Counted from the stretch's first letter, positions 8,380 through 16,159 are shown. The stretch: 64,000 bases of DNA from Streptomyces aureocirculatus (GCF_000720475.1 NZ_JOAP01000041.1:119505-183504); one strand, 5' to 3'. A program made the numbers and translations. Notes: a model not told the origin generated them from the sequence alone.

Positions 8380-9347
8380 CAGGTGGTTACCTCCGGGGAG
8401 TCGTGGGGGTCTTCGGTGGGCCGGGGAGCCGCCAGGAGGTCCCAGGCGAGCAGGCCCGCGCCCAGGCAGCCCGCCGCGTCGCCGAGTGCCGCGGGGACGA
8501 TCTCGGGCAGTGTCTGGAACTGCACCACGCGGTCGGCGATGGCCGCGCGCAGCGGTGTGAACAAGGTTTCCCCGGCCTCCGCCAGGCCGCCACCGATGAT
8601 CAGGGTGTGCGGGTCCAGGAGGGTGAGGGCCGTCAGGAGGCCGTCGGCGAGGGCGTCCACCGCGTGCTGCCAGACGTCCACGGCGCGCGGGTCGCCGGAG
8701 CGTACGGCCTTCGCGCAGTCCGCGGCGTCCGCCGCCGGGTCGCCGCTGGCCTCCGCCCAGGCCTTGCTCACCGCGGACGCGGAGGCGAGGCGCTCCAGGC
8801 AGCCGCGCTGGCCGCAGCCGCAGGGCGGGCCGCCGGGGCGCACCACGATGTGGCCGATCTCGCCCGCCGAGCCGTGGGCGCCCGGTTCGATGGTGCCGTC
8901 GATGCCGATGGCGCCCGCGATGCCCGTGCCGAGCGGCACGAACAGGAAGCGGTCGGCGCCCTTGCCCGCGCCCAGACGGCCCTCTGCGAGGCCGCCGGTG
9001 CGGACGTCGTGGCCGAGGGCCACGGGGATGCCTTCCAGGCGGGTGCTGAGGAGGTCGCGCAGCGGTACGTCGGTCCAGCCCAGGTTGGACGCGTACACCG
9101 CGATGCCGTGGTCCGCGTCGACGATGCCGGGTACGGCCACGCCGGCCGCGGCGGCGGGTTCGCCCAGGTGGGCGAGGCCGTGGGCGTGGAGGTCCGCTGC
9201 GAAGTCGAGGATCGACCTCACCACCGCTTCGGGGCCTCGGGTGCGGCCGGTGGGGCGGCGGGCCTCGTGGAGCAGGGTGCCGTCTGCCCCGACCAGGGCG
9301 GCCTTCATTCCTGTGCCGCCCACGTCCAGGGCGATGACATGTCTCAC
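8379..9347 (-). CDS. nagK: ROK-family sugar kinase (N-acetylglucosamine kinase NagK type)
   Basis: A 322-residue ROK kinase without an HTH domain, so an enzyme rather than a repressor. It has the phosphate loop LDVGGTGMKAALVGADG, the sugar-binding segment GSAGEIGHIVV and the zinc motif CGCGQRGCLE. It would phosphorylate GlcNAc or a related hexosamine taken up by ABC transport, supplying NagA. The GTG at 9347 encodes MRHVIALDVGG and follows GACACT-N6, suggesting a leaderless message. A DasR-type site lies 28 bp upstream. It resembles S. coelicolor nagK, which forms a nagKA operon. Confidence 0.88.
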   Translation of the reverse strand: MRHVIALDVGGTGMKAALVGADGTLLHEARRPTGRTRGPEAVVRSILDFAADLHAHGLAHLGEPAAAAGVAVPGIVDADHGIAVYASNLGWTDVPLRDLLSTRLEGIPVALGHDVRTGGLAEGRLGAGKGADRFLFVPLGTGIAGAIGIDGTIEPGAHGSAGEIGHIVVRPGGPPCGCGQRGCLERLASASAVSKAWAEASGDPAADAADCAKAVRSGDPRAVDVWQHAVDALADGLLTALTLLDPHTLIIGGGLAEAGETLFTPLRAAIADRVVQFQTLPEIVPAALGDAAGCLGAGLLAWDLLAAPRPTEDPHDSPEVTT

Positions 9348-9374
9348 GGGGACAGTGTCGCGTGTGACCCCGTG

Positions 9375-9390
9375 AGAGGTCTAGTCCACA
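9375..9390. promoter_or_regulatory. DasR-responsive element (dre) upstream of nagKA
   Basis: AGAGGTCTAGTCCACA matches the dre consensus A(C/G)TGGTCTAGACCA(C/G)T at 13 of 16 positions, including the central GGTCTAG and the CCA. It lies 28-43 bp upstream of the nagK start, over the expected -35 region. DasR represses nag genes until glucosamine-6-P accumulates; repression here is inferred by analogy. Confidence 0.7.
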
Positions 9391-9439
9391 TGTTCTGGCC
9401 CCTGGGCCTTGGGGTGTGCTTCTTCCTCGGCCTCGGGGG

Positions 9440-9601
9440 GTGGGTGGGGTCCTCGCGGGGCGCCCCAGGCCCGCCCCTTTCCCGTAACCGGGGGCTGCGC
9501 CCCCTGGACCCCCCTTGTCGGCGCTTCGCGCCTCGTCCTCAAACGCCGGACGGGCTGGAAGACGTCGCCGGACGGGCTGGAAGACGTCGCCGGACGGGCT
9601 A
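9440..9601. repeat. Dispersed intergenic element, copy 1, with tandemly amplified end
   Basis: Modules in order: GCGGGGCGCCCC, CCCGCCCCTTTCCCGTAAC, a GGGGCTGCGCCCC hairpin, GGCGCTTCGCGCC, then CCTCAAACGCCGGACGGGCTG. The terminal module is repeated as a 22-bp unit GCCGGACGGGCTGGAAGACG plus TC, 2.7 copies, ending at the stop codon of the SIS gene. Confidence 0.85.
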
Positions 9602-10498
9602 GAGGTCGGGCAGGATCACGCTGCGTGTCAGGTTGCGGGGGTGGTCCGGGTTGTGGCCTCGGGACTCGGACACGGTCACCGCCAGGCGTTGGGCGTGGAC
9701 GAGGGCGGCCAGGGGGTCCAGGCCGGGGTGGGTGATCGGGGTGCCGCCGGCTCGGGTGACGTCGGCGGTGAGTCCTTCCGGTGGGGTGCCGAAGGTCCAG
9801 GTGACGCGGCCGGGGCCGGTGATGGCGATGGGGCCGTGGCGGTACTCCATGGCCGGGTACGCCTCCGTCCAGGCCCCGGCTGCCTCCCGCATCTTCAGGG
9901 CGGCTTCGAGCGCGAGTCCGTAGGTCCAGCCGCGGCCGAGGAACGTCCACTGTTCGGCGGTCAGCAGGGCGGGGGGCAGGGGAGTGGTGAGCGCTTCCTC
10001 GGCGTCCGCGGCCGCCTCGGGCACCGGCTTCACGCCGGGGATGTCGCCGAGCCCCGCCCGCAGGAACGCGAGCGCCGTCGTGGCGAAGCGGGTCTGGACG
10101 ACGGACTCCTCGTCGGCCCAGTCCAGGACCGCCACCGCGTTGGCCGCCTCCATGACGGGCGTCTTCGGGTCGCCGGTCAGGGCGAGGGTCGGGACGGTGC
10201 GGCGCAGCTCGCCGAGGAGGTGGAGGACCTCCGTCGTGGTGCCGGAGCGGGTGATGGCCACGACGCGGTCGTAGGCGCGGCCCGTGGGGAACTCGGAGGA
10301 GGCGAAGGCGTCCGTCTCGCCCTGCCCGGCCGCCTCGCGCAGCGCCGCGTACGCGATCGCCATGAACCAGGACGTACCGCACCCGGTCACGGCGACCCGT
10401 TCGCCCGGCCGGGGCAGGCCGTCGAAGGTGCCGGCGGCGTCGGCCGCACGGCGCCAGCAGTCGGGCTGGGTGGCTGTCTCTTCTGCGGTACGCGACAT
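9599..10498 (-). CDS. SIS-domain phosphosugar isomerase/deaminase (AgaS/NagB-II type)
   Basis: A 299-residue protein with two SIS domains. Phosphosugar-binding stretches are GCGTSWFMA (near residue 35), ITRSGTTTEVLHLL and, in the second half, EYRHGPIAITGPG. It lacks the glutaminase domain of GlmS. Such proteins isomerise and/or deaminate glucosamine-6-P or galactosamine-6-P, and the nagA/kinase/aldolase neighbours fit that. The ATG at 10498 has AAGGAG upstream; the frame stays open to 10756 but that extension is not SIS-like. It may be transcribed together with the downstream nagKA genes, though a 250-bp gap with a repeat and a dre site lies between. Confidence 0.8.
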   Translation of the reverse strand: MSRTAEETATQPDCWRRAADAAGTFDGLPRPGERVAVTGCGTSWFMAIAYAALREAAGQGETDAFASSEFPTGRAYDRVVAITRSGTTTEVLHLLGELRRTVPTLALTGDPKTPVMEAANAVAVLDWADEESVVQTRFATTALAFLRAGLGDIPGVKPVPEAAADAEEALTTPLPPALLTAEQWTFLGRGWTYGLALEAALKMREAAGAWTEAYPAMEYRHGPIAITGPGRVTWTFGTPPEGLTADVTRAGGTPITHPGLDPLAALVHAQRLAVTVSESRGHNPDHPRNLTRSVILPDL

Positions 10499-10586
10499 GC
10501 GCCAAGGCTCCTTGCCGGTGCGGGAGTTGTGGTCCGGGGTGCGGTGGGGCGGGTGCAGGGGAGTGCTTAGCAGGAGTACGTGGGCG

Positions 10587-10611
10587 CTGCAATAAGCCAA
10601 GGCCGTTGCAG
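10587..10611. promoter_or_regulatory. Inverted repeat in the SIS/lipoprotein divergent promoter
   Basis: CTGCAA and TTGCAG face each other across 13 bp in the 200-bp region between the divergent SIS and sugar-binding genes. It could be an operator for a regulator of this locus. The regulator is unknown, and the arms are short. Confidence 0.35.
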
Positions 10612-10623
10612 AAGTGATATGCG

Positions 10624-10639
10624 GGTGGTGTAGACCTTG
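10624..10639. promoter_or_regulatory. Second dre-like site before the sugar-binding lipoprotein gene
   Basis: GGTGGTGTAGACCTTG preserves the TGGT-TAGACC core of the DasR element but only about 11 of 16 consensus positions. It lies 60-75 bp before the lipoprotein start. With the stronger site before nagKA it suggests the whole block belongs to the DasR regulon. Confidence 0.5.
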
Positions 10640-10698
10640 TATCGGGACGCGGGGGAAACTCGCAGTTCGGCCAGGAACGACGAGGGTGGGAAACAGCA

Positions 10699-11970
10699 GT
10701 GCAGCGGCGCGTGACAGGTCTGACCGCGGCGGTGGCCGCGCTGAGCATGACGGCACTGCTCGCCGGCTGCGGCGGCGACTCCGGCGACTCCGGTGATGTC
10801 ACCCTCAAGCTCGTGGCCGCCGACTACGGCGACTCCTCGGCGAACACCTCCAAGAAGTACTGGGACGCGCTGTCGAAGAAGTTCGAGGCCGAGCACCCGG
10901 GCATCAAGGTCGATGTGACCGTGCACTCCTGGACGGACGTCGACCGCGAGGTCAAGGAGATGGTGAAGGACGGGAACGCCCCCGACCTCGCCCAGATCGG
11001 CGCGTACGCCGACTACGCCGCGCAGGACAAGCTGTACAGCGCCGACGACCTGCTCTCCATCCCCACCCAGGCCGACTTCCTCGCCCCGCTCTCCAAGGCG
11101 GGCGAGGTGAACCGGGTGCAGTACGGCATGCCGTTCGCCGCGTCCACGCGTCTGCTGTTCTTCAACGAGAAGCTGTTCAAGAGCGCCGGCATCAAGCCGC
11201 CGGAGAGCTGGAGCGAGCTGCAGGCCGCCGCGCAGAAGCTGAAGGCGCGCGGTGTGAAGATCCCCTACGCGCTGCCGCTCGGCCCGGAGGAGGCGCAGGC
11301 CGAGACGATGCAGTGGCTGCTCAGCGGGGGCGGCGGCTACACCGACAACGTCGGCTCGTACGACATCGACGCCAAGCCCAATGTGACGACCTTCAAGTGG
11401 CTGAAGGACGAGCTGGTCGGCAAGGGCCTCACCGGTCCGACACCACCCGGAAAGCTGAACCGTGCCGAGGCCTTCGCGGCCTTCACGCGCGGTGACGTCG
11501 GCATGCTCAACGGGCACCCCACCCTGATGCAGATGGCCGCGAAGAAGGGCCTGAAGTACGGGATGGTGCCGATGCCCGGCATCGACGGCAAGGCCCAGTC
11601 CACGATGGGTGTCGCCGACTGGATGATGGCCTTCAAGCAGAACGGTCACCGCAAGGAGATCGGCGAGTTCCTCGACTTCGTCTACAGCACCAAGAACGTC
11701 CTCGACTTCTCGCGCGAGTACGACCTGCTGCCCGTCACGACGTCCGCGTCGCAGGCGATGGCGGAGAACAAGGAGGACTCGGCGAAGCTCGGCCAGTTCC
11801 TCGAGGAGCTGCCCGCCTCGCAGCTCTACCCGGTCGGCAAGACGTCGTGGGCGCAGGTGTCCGTGCAGGTCAAGAAGTACATCGGCAAGACCGTCGACGA
11901 GAACGGCAACCCGGAGGCCATCCTCGGCCAGATCGAGGCGAAGGCCGCCGCGGAGGAGAACGCGCAGTGA
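10699..11970 (+). CDS. ABC transporter sugar-binding lipoprotein
   Basis: A 423-residue family 1 solute-binding protein. It has a lipoprotein signal peptide with lipobox LLAGC (Cys near residue 24), followed by a Gly/Ser/Asp linker and the typical VTLKLVAADYGDS start. Family features include FEAEHPGIKVDV, NAPDLAQIGAYADY and FAAFTRGDVGMLNGHP. It would deliver a sugar or amino sugar to an ABC importer, but no permease genes lie beside it, so it may use permeases encoded elsewhere with the MsiK ATPase. The GTG start follows GGGTGGGAAA. Divergent from the SIS gene. Confidence 0.85.
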   Translation: MQRRVTGLTAAVAALSMTALLAGCGGDSGDSGDVTLKLVAADYGDSSANTSKKYWDALSKKFEAEHPGIKVDVTVHSWTDVDREVKEMVKDGNAPDLAQIGAYADYAAQDKLYSADDLLSIPTQADFLAPLSKAGEVNRVQYGMPFAASTRLLFFNEKLFKSAGIKPPESWSELQAAAQKLKARGVKIPYALPLGPEEAQAETMQWLLSGGGGYTDNVGSYDIDAKPNVTTFKWLKDELVGKGLTGPTPPGKLNRAEAFAAFTRGDVGMLNGHPTLMQMAAKKGLKYGMVPMPGIDGKAQSTMGVADWMMAFKQNGHRKEIGEFLDFVYSTKNVLDFSREYDLLPVTTSASQAMAENKEDSAKLGQFLEELPASQLYPVGKTSWAQVSVQVKKYIGKTVDENGNPEAILGQIEAKAAAEENAQ

Positions 11971-11990
11971 CCCGGTGGCGGGGCCGGGGT

Positions 11991-11996
11991 TAGCGT
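11991..11996 (+). promoter_or_regulatory. Leaderless-type -10 of the DUF3263 gene
   Basis: TAGCGT lies 7 nt before the ATG at 12004, with no Shine-Dalgarno sequence between. Confidence 0.5.
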
Positions 11997-12003
11997 GGTC
12001 GTC

Positions 12004-12324
12004 ATGACGGACTACCCAGAGCCCGGTGCTCCCGGTGCTCCCGGTGCTCCCGGTGGGCCTGGCGCGCCCGGTGCGGCGGACGACGCGCGGCCCGGTTCCG
12101 GTGAGCTCTCCGGGCGGGCCAAGGCGGTGCTCGCCCTGGAGCGGCGCAACTGGGCCGGGCCCGGCGCCAAGGAGCGGGCCGTCCGGGAGGAGCTGGGGCT
12201 CGCCCCGGTCCGCTACTACCAGATCCTGAACGCGCTGCTCGACGACGAGCGTGCCCTGGCCCACGATCCGGTCACCGTTAACCGGCTGCGGCGGGTCCGG
12301 CAGGCGCGGCGCGCCGAACGTTGA
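12004..12324 (+). CDS. DUF3263 protein
   Basis: A 106-residue actinobacterial protein of unknown function. A Gly/Pro/Ala repeat (GAPGAPGAPGGPGAPG) occupies the N-terminus. It is followed by the conserved block GRAKAVLALERRNWAGPGAKE and ALAPVRYYQILNALLDD-type sequence (here GLAPVRYYQILNALLDDE). The conserved part looks like a small helix-turn-helix, so a DNA-binding role is possible but unproven. It sits immediately upstream of otsB, with 16 bp between stop and start. Confidence 0.85.
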   Translation: MTDYPEPGAPGAPGAPGGPGAPGAADDARPGSGELSGRAKAVLALERRNWAGPGAKERAVREELGLAPVRYYQILNALLDDERALAHDPVTVNRLRRVRQARRAER

Positions 12325-12327
12325 GGC

Positions 12328-12333
12328 TAAGGT
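12328..12333 (+). promoter_or_regulatory. Leaderless-type -10 of otsB
   Basis: TAAGGT is followed by 7 nt and the ATG at 12341. It overlaps the region just after the DUF3263 stop, so otsB probably has its own promoter. Confidence 0.45.
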
Positions 12334-12340
12334 CTGGCCT

Positions 12341-13189
12341 ATGGGTGACCCGACGTACTGCCTGCCGCAGCCGCTGACGCCCGCCGGGCGTGACGGCCTC
12401 GCCGCGATCCTGGCCCGGCCCGAACGCGCCGTGATCGCCCTCGACTTCGACGGCACGCTCGCGCCGATCGTGCCCGACCCCGAGCAGGCGCGGGCGCACC
12501 CCGACGCGGTGCCCGCGCTCGCCGCGCTCGCGCCGAAGGTGTGCTCCGTGGCCGTCGTCACCGGTCGGCCCGCCGGGGTCGCCGTCCGCCACGGCGGGCT
12601 CGCGGGTGTTCCCGGCCTCGAACACCTCGTCGTCCTCGGGCACTACGGGGCCGAGCGGTGGGACGCCGTCACCGCGACCGTGCAGGCCGCCGAGCCGCAT
12701 CCCGGGGTGGCGGGCGCGCGGGCCGAGCTGCCGGGGTTCCTGGACGCGATCGGGGCGTGGCACGGGACCTGGATCGAGGAGAAGGGGCGGGCCGTCGCCG
12801 TGCATACGCGGCGGGCGCGGGATCCGCAGGCGGCGTTCGAGGAGTTGCGGGGGCCGCTCGGTGAGCTGGCCGCTCGGCACGGGCTGATCGTCGAGCCGGG
12901 GCGGCTCGTGCTTGAGCTGCGGCCGCCCGGGATCGACAAGGGGGTCGCCCTGGTCGACTACGTACGGGAGGTGGGTGCCGAGTCCGTCCTGTACGCGGGG
13001 GACGATCTCGGGGATCTGCCCGCGTTCGCCGCCGTCGACAAGTTGCGGTCGGGCGGGGATGTTCGGGGGCTGCTGGTGTGCAGTGGCAGTGCGGAGGTCA
13101 CTGAGCTGGCCGATCGTGCCGACGTCGTCGTCGACGGGCCCGCCGCCGTGGTCGCCCTCCTGGCGGGACTGGCCGCGCGGCTGACCTGA
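12341..13189 (+). CDS. otsB: Trehalose-6-phosphate phosphatase OtsB
   Basis: A 282-residue HAD-superfamily phosphatase that converts trehalose-6-P to trehalose. Motif I is DFDGTLAPI (near residues 36-44), motif II lies in VVTGRP, and the late VLYAGDDLGDLPAF carries the metal-binding Asp residues. Length fits the family. The ATG at 12341 is preferred over upstream in-frame codons because MGDPTYCLPQPLTPAGRDGL is the expected start and a leaderless -10 is present. It is convergent with otsA, whose abnormal 3' end runs 92 bp into this gene. Confidence 0.92.
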   Translation: MGDPTYCLPQPLTPAGRDGLAAILARPERAVIALDFDGTLAPIVPDPEQARAHPDAVPALAALAPKVCSVAVVTGRPAGVAVRHGGLAGVPGLEHLVVLGHYGAERWDAVTATVQAAEPHPGVAGARAELPGFLDAIGAWHGTWIEEKGRAVAVHTRRARDPQAAFEELRGPLGELAARHGLIVEPGRLVLELRPPGIDKGVALVDYVREVGAESVLYAGDDLGDLPAFAAVDKLRSGGDVRGLLVCSGSAEVTELADRADVVVDGPAAVVALLAGLAARLT

Positions 13190-14663
13190 CCTGGCCGTCG
13201 GCCGCGCTTCGCCGTACCCCTCCGCCAACATTACGGGCGCCGTAAGCCGGGGCTGTGCCCACCCTCCCCCAAGCTCTCGGCTCCGCTCGAGCAGGGAGGT
13301 ACCCCCCTCGCCCCTGGCGGACCAGTTGCCCACAGCGGAGGGGCAAGGGTGGGTGGGCGGCGGGCATCACGAGCGCCTCGTGGAGCGCCGCCGCCGTGCC
13401 CGAGACGTCGTACGGGTTCACGGTGAGCGAGTCCTCACCCAGCTCCGCGTACGCACCCGCCTCGCGGGAGAGAACAAGCGCGCACCCCTCGTCGGAGACG
13501 ACGGGCACCTCCTTGGCGACGAGGTTCATGCCGTCCCGGATGGGGTTGACGAGGGCGACGTCGGCGAGCCGGTACGCGGCGAGGGAGCGCGCGAAGTCGT
13601 CCTTGACGTGGAGGACGACGGGCGTCCAGTCGGCGGTCCCGTACGCGGAGTTGATGGACTCGGCGACACGCGAGACCTCCGCCGTGTAGTCGCGGTACAC
13701 CGCGAGGTCCTGCCGCGAGGGATAGGCGAACGCGACGTGCACGACCCGCTCGCGCCACTCCGGCCGCTCCTCCAGGAGGAGCCGGTACGCGTGCAGGCCG
13801 CGCACGATGTTCTTGGACAGTTCGGTGCGGTCCACCCGGACGACGGCCTTACGGGGCGCCCCCGTCGGGTCCGTGCCGATCTGCTCCCGCAGCACCACGA
13901 GCCGTTCCTCGACGTCGTCCCGGCGCGACCGCTCCCGCAGGAAGTCCGCGTCGGCCCCGAGCCCGTGCACGCCGACGCGCGTGCCCGTCGTACCGCCGAG
14001 GAGCGCCACGCAGCAGTCGGTGAAGGCGTCGGCCCACCGCCCGGTGAGGAACCCGAGCCGGTCCGCGCCGAGCATCCCGCGCAGGATCTGCTCGGCGATG
14101 TCGTCGGGCAGCAGCCGGAAGTAGTCGACGGGCGCCCAGGGCGTGTGCGAGAAGTGCCCGATGCGCAGGTCGTCGCGGAGTTCGCGGAGCATGCCGGGCA
14201 CCAGCGTGAGGTGATAGTCCTGTACGAGGACGGCCGCGCCCGGCGCCGCCTCCAGCGCGAGCGCCTCGGCGAAGGCCCGGTTGTACGTCTCGTACGCGGC
14301 CCACTGCGCCCGGAACTCAGGGCCGAACGCGGGTTCGAGCGGCGTCTGGTACAGCATGTGGTGCACGAACCACAGCACCGAGTTCGCGATGCCGTTGTAC
14401 GCGTCGGCGTGCACGGCGGCGTCGATGTCGAGCATCCGCACACCCGGCTCGCCGACCCCGCGCCGCACGGCCTCGCGGTCGCCGTCGCCGAGCGCCGAGC
14501 ACACCCACAGGGCGTCGGCCTCGTCGCCGATGGCGCTGAGCCCGGAGACGAGCCCGCCGCCGCCGCGTTTGGCGTCGAGCGTCCCGTCCTCGCCGAGGGA
14601 GTACGTCACAGGGCCGCGGTTCGACGCGACGAGGACCTGGGCGGCTGCGTGCTCGGAGACCAT
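13098..14663 (-). CDS. otsA: Trehalose-6-phosphate synthase OtsA with abnormal C-terminus
   Basis: A GT20 enzyme that joins UDP- or GDP-glucose to glucose-6-P. The first ~437 residues are normal: VLVASNRGPVTYS, GGGGLVSGLS, WFVHHMLYQ, HFSHTPWAP, VHGLGADADFL, NPIRDGMNLVAKE and LVLSREAGAYAEL. After VMPAAH (near nt 13350) the expected Arg/Glu-rich terminal helices of about 30-40 residues are absent. The frame instead reads through a palindromic intergenic repeat and on into the 3' end of otsB, adding about 80 unrelated Arg/Gly/Pro-rich residues before a stop at 13098. The catalytic residues are intact, so activity may remain. The leaderless-type promoter is at 14670-14675. Confidence 0.85.
   Translation of the reverse strand: MVSEHAAAQVLVASNRGPVTYSLGEDGTLDAKRGGGGLVSGLSAIGDEADALWVCSALGDGDREAVRRGVGEPGVRMLDIDAAVHADAYNGIANSVLWFVHHMLYQTPLEPAFGPEFRAQWAAYETYNRAFAEALALEAAPGAAVLVQDYHLTLVPGMLRELRDDLRIGHFSHTPWAPVDYFRLLPDDIAEQILRGMLGADRLGFLTGRWADAFTDCCVALLGGTTGTRVGVHGLGADADFLRERSRRDDVEERLVVLREQIGTDPTGAPRKAVVRVDRTELSKNIVRGLHAYRLLLEERPEWRERVVHVAFAYPSRQDLAVYRDYTAEVSRVAESINSAYGTADWTPVVLHVKDDFARSLAAYRLADVALVNPIRDGMNLVAKEVPVVSDEGCALVLSREAGAYAELGEDSLTVNPYDVSGTAAALHEALVMPAAHPPLPLRCGQLVRQGRGGYLPARAEPRAWGRVGTAPAYGARNVGGGVRRSAADGQVRSAARPVPPGGRPRRRARRRRRRHDRPAQ
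13263..13306. repeat. Palindromic Streptomyces-type intergenic repeat inside the otsA 3' end
   Basis: CCTCCC-GCTC and GAGC-GGGAGG arms flank a TCGGCTCCGC loop region, followed by GTACCCCCC. This pattern is familiar as a frequent Streptomyces intergenic hairpin. Here it lies in the otsA reading frame and coincides with loss of the normal C-terminus. Confidence 0.7.
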
Positions 14664-14669
14664 GTGGCG

Positions 14670-14675
14670 AACCTA
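14670..14675 (-). promoter_or_regulatory. Leaderless-type -10 of otsA
   Basis: On the minus strand TAGGTT is followed by CGCCAC and then the ATG of otsA. TTGAGC lies 15 nt further upstream as a possible -35. Confidence 0.5.
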
Positions 14676-14724
14676 GCCGCTGACGGAAACGCTCAAACGT
14701 ACGGGCGGCCGACGTCACATCCCC

Positions 14725-14875
14725 GCCGGGTCCAACCGGGCCGACCGTGCCGGGTCCGACAGGACCGCCCCCGCCGGGTCCGACCGCCCGATCACGCCGG
14801 GTCCGACCGCGACCGACCGCGCCGGGTCCGACCGCCCGATCACGCCGGGTCCGACCGCGACCGACCGCGCGGTGA
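14725..14875. repeat. ~48-bp tandem repeat between otsA and gpgS
   Basis: A unit made of GCCGGGTCCGACCGCCCGAT plus a second GCCGGGTCCGACCGCGACCG half occurs twice almost perfectly (about 14778-14870). Degenerate CCGGGTCC half-units continue upstream. It fills most of the 221-bp gap between the otsA start and the gpgS stop; no gene is seen. Confidence 0.85.
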
Positions 14876-14884
14876 ACCGCCCGC

Positions 14885-15829
14885 TCAGGCCACCCGGCGC
14901 CGCGCGTACTCCGCGACCTGCGCCATCGGTGGCCGCTCCGCGGTGTCCACGGGGTGCGTCCGCGGCTCGAAGCCGTGCTCCCCGCGGACGAACTGGGTCA
15001 GCTCGGGGCGTACGAGATGGGCGCGGGCGAGCCGCACCTGCGCGGTGCGGTAGATCGCCGCCGCCATCCGCCCGAGGGCCTGCCCGTCCTGATGGCGGTG
15101 GACGCGTACGCCGACGTCGACCTGCGCGAGGGCGTCCAGGCCCACGGTGTGCAGCGCGTCCACGAGCAGCCCGAGCTCGACCCCGTACCCGACGGGGAAG
15201 GGCAGGCGTTCGAGGAGCGACCTGCGGGCCGCGTACTCGCCGCCGAGCGGCTGCACGAACCCGGCGAGCTGCGGCCAGTGCATGTTCAGGAGCGGGCGCG
15301 CCATCAGCTCGGTGACCCGGCCGCCCTGTCCCGGAGCCGAGCCGAGGGGGCGGTCGTACATCGCCTTCACGAAGTCCACGTCGGGCTCGGTGAGGAGCGG
15401 CCCCACGATGCCGGAGACGAAGTCCGCCGAGAACTCCTTCAGGTCCGCGTCGACGAACGCGACGATGTCACCGCGGGTGGCCAGGAGGGACCGCCACAGG
15501 ACCTCGCCCTTGCCCGGCAGCGCGGGAAGGCGCGGCAGGATCTCGTCGCGGTGCACGACCCGGGCGCCCGCGGCCGCGGCGACCTCGGCCGTGCGGTCGC
15601 CCGAACCGGAATCGATCACCACCAGTTCATCGACCAGCGGTATCCGCTCCATCAGGGCGCGGCGGATCTCGGCCACGATGCCGCCGACGGTCTCCTCCTC
15701 GTCGAGAGCGGGCAGTACCACGCTCACCGAGGTGCCCGCTGCCCGTTTGGCGGTCAGGAGGGCGGTGAGCGGGCGGTCGGCGACGGACCAGGAACGCCTG
15801 CTCAGCCAGCGCTCGACCTCTTCCAGCAC
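14885..15829 (-). CDS. gpgS: Glucosyl-3-phosphoglycerate synthase
   Basis: A 314-residue GT-A glycosyltransferase of family GT81 that transfers glucose from an NDP-glucose to 3-phosphoglycerate, the first step to glucosylglycerate. Signatures are VSVVLPALDEEETVGGIV (nucleotide-binding strand), VIDSGSGDRT, the metal-binding FVDADLKEF, and the acceptor-side GGEYAARRSLLERLPFPVGYG. C-terminal HRHQDGQALGRMA is also typical. The GTG start follows GGGAGGACC. Its place beside otsA/otsB suggests a compatible-solute or polysaccharide-precursor locus. Confidence 0.9.
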   Translation of the reverse strand: MLEEVERWLSRRSWSVADRPLTALLTAKRAAGTSVSVVLPALDEEETVGGIVAEIRRALMERIPLVDELVVIDSGSGDRTAEVAAAAGARVVHRDEILPRLPALPGKGEVLWRSLLATRGDIVAFVDADLKEFSADFVSGIVGPLLTEPDVDFVKAMYDRPLGSAPGQGGRVTELMARPLLNMHWPQLAGFVQPLGGEYAARRSLLERLPFPVGYGVELGLLVDALHTVGLDALAQVDVGVRVHRHQDGQALGRMAAAIYRTAQVRLARAHLVRPELTQFVRGEHGFEPRTHPVDTAERPPMAQVAEYARRRVA

Positions 15830-15897
15830 GCGCGGTCCTCCCGATTGTGATCCATCTCGCGCTTCGGACGACTATCTCAAGCGTCCAGGGCTTCGGT

Positions 15898-15903
15898 TAC
15901 AGT
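15898..15903 (+). promoter_or_regulatory. Possible -10 for the riboswitch-thrC transcript
   Basis: TACAGT lies about 80 nt before the riboswitch aptamer in the 330-bp region upstream of thrC. No convincing -35 is seen, so this is a tentative assignment. Confidence 0.3.
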
Positions 15904-15983
15904 CTTGAACAACGCGCATGACCATCGCATGTCGGTGGCCGCCGCGTCACAAATGCCCGGGCGTTCCGCGCCCGGCGCCATAC

Positions 15984-16131
15984 CGCTCATCCAGAGGGGC
16001 AGAGGGATACGGCCCGTTGAAGCCCCGGCAACCACCCAGTCGGTCTCGTACGCGATCCATCGGATCCGGCGTCGCGAGGCTCCCGGCTCGGGAAGGTGCC
16101 AATTCCGTCTCGCGGCGAGATGCGCCGCGAG
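15984..16131 (+). ncRNA. SAM-I (S-box) riboswitch leading threonine synthase
   Basis: The leader carries the S-box core in order: CAGAGGGGCAGAGGGA, ACGGCCCGTTGAAGCC, CCGGCAACC, then after a variable P3 arm GGTGCCAATTCC. These are the conserved aptamer segments, including the P2 kink-turn region, the pseudoknot partners and the J3/4-P4 core. It is followed by a perfect 9-bp hairpin, CTCGCGGCG and CGCCGCGAG around a 5-nt loop (16109-16131), immediately before GGAAGATGAGGAG. With no U-tract, control is more likely by hiding or exposing the ribosome-binding site than by termination. SAM binding would be expected to lower thrC expression. Confidence 0.88.
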
Positions 16132-16159
16132 GAAGATGAGGAGAAAGGGCCTCGCCTCC

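Noticed and set aside
14725..14875. Tandem repeats between otsA and gpgS as a regulatory array
   Set aside because: The repeat has no inverted symmetry or known operator motif; it is recorded only as a repeat.
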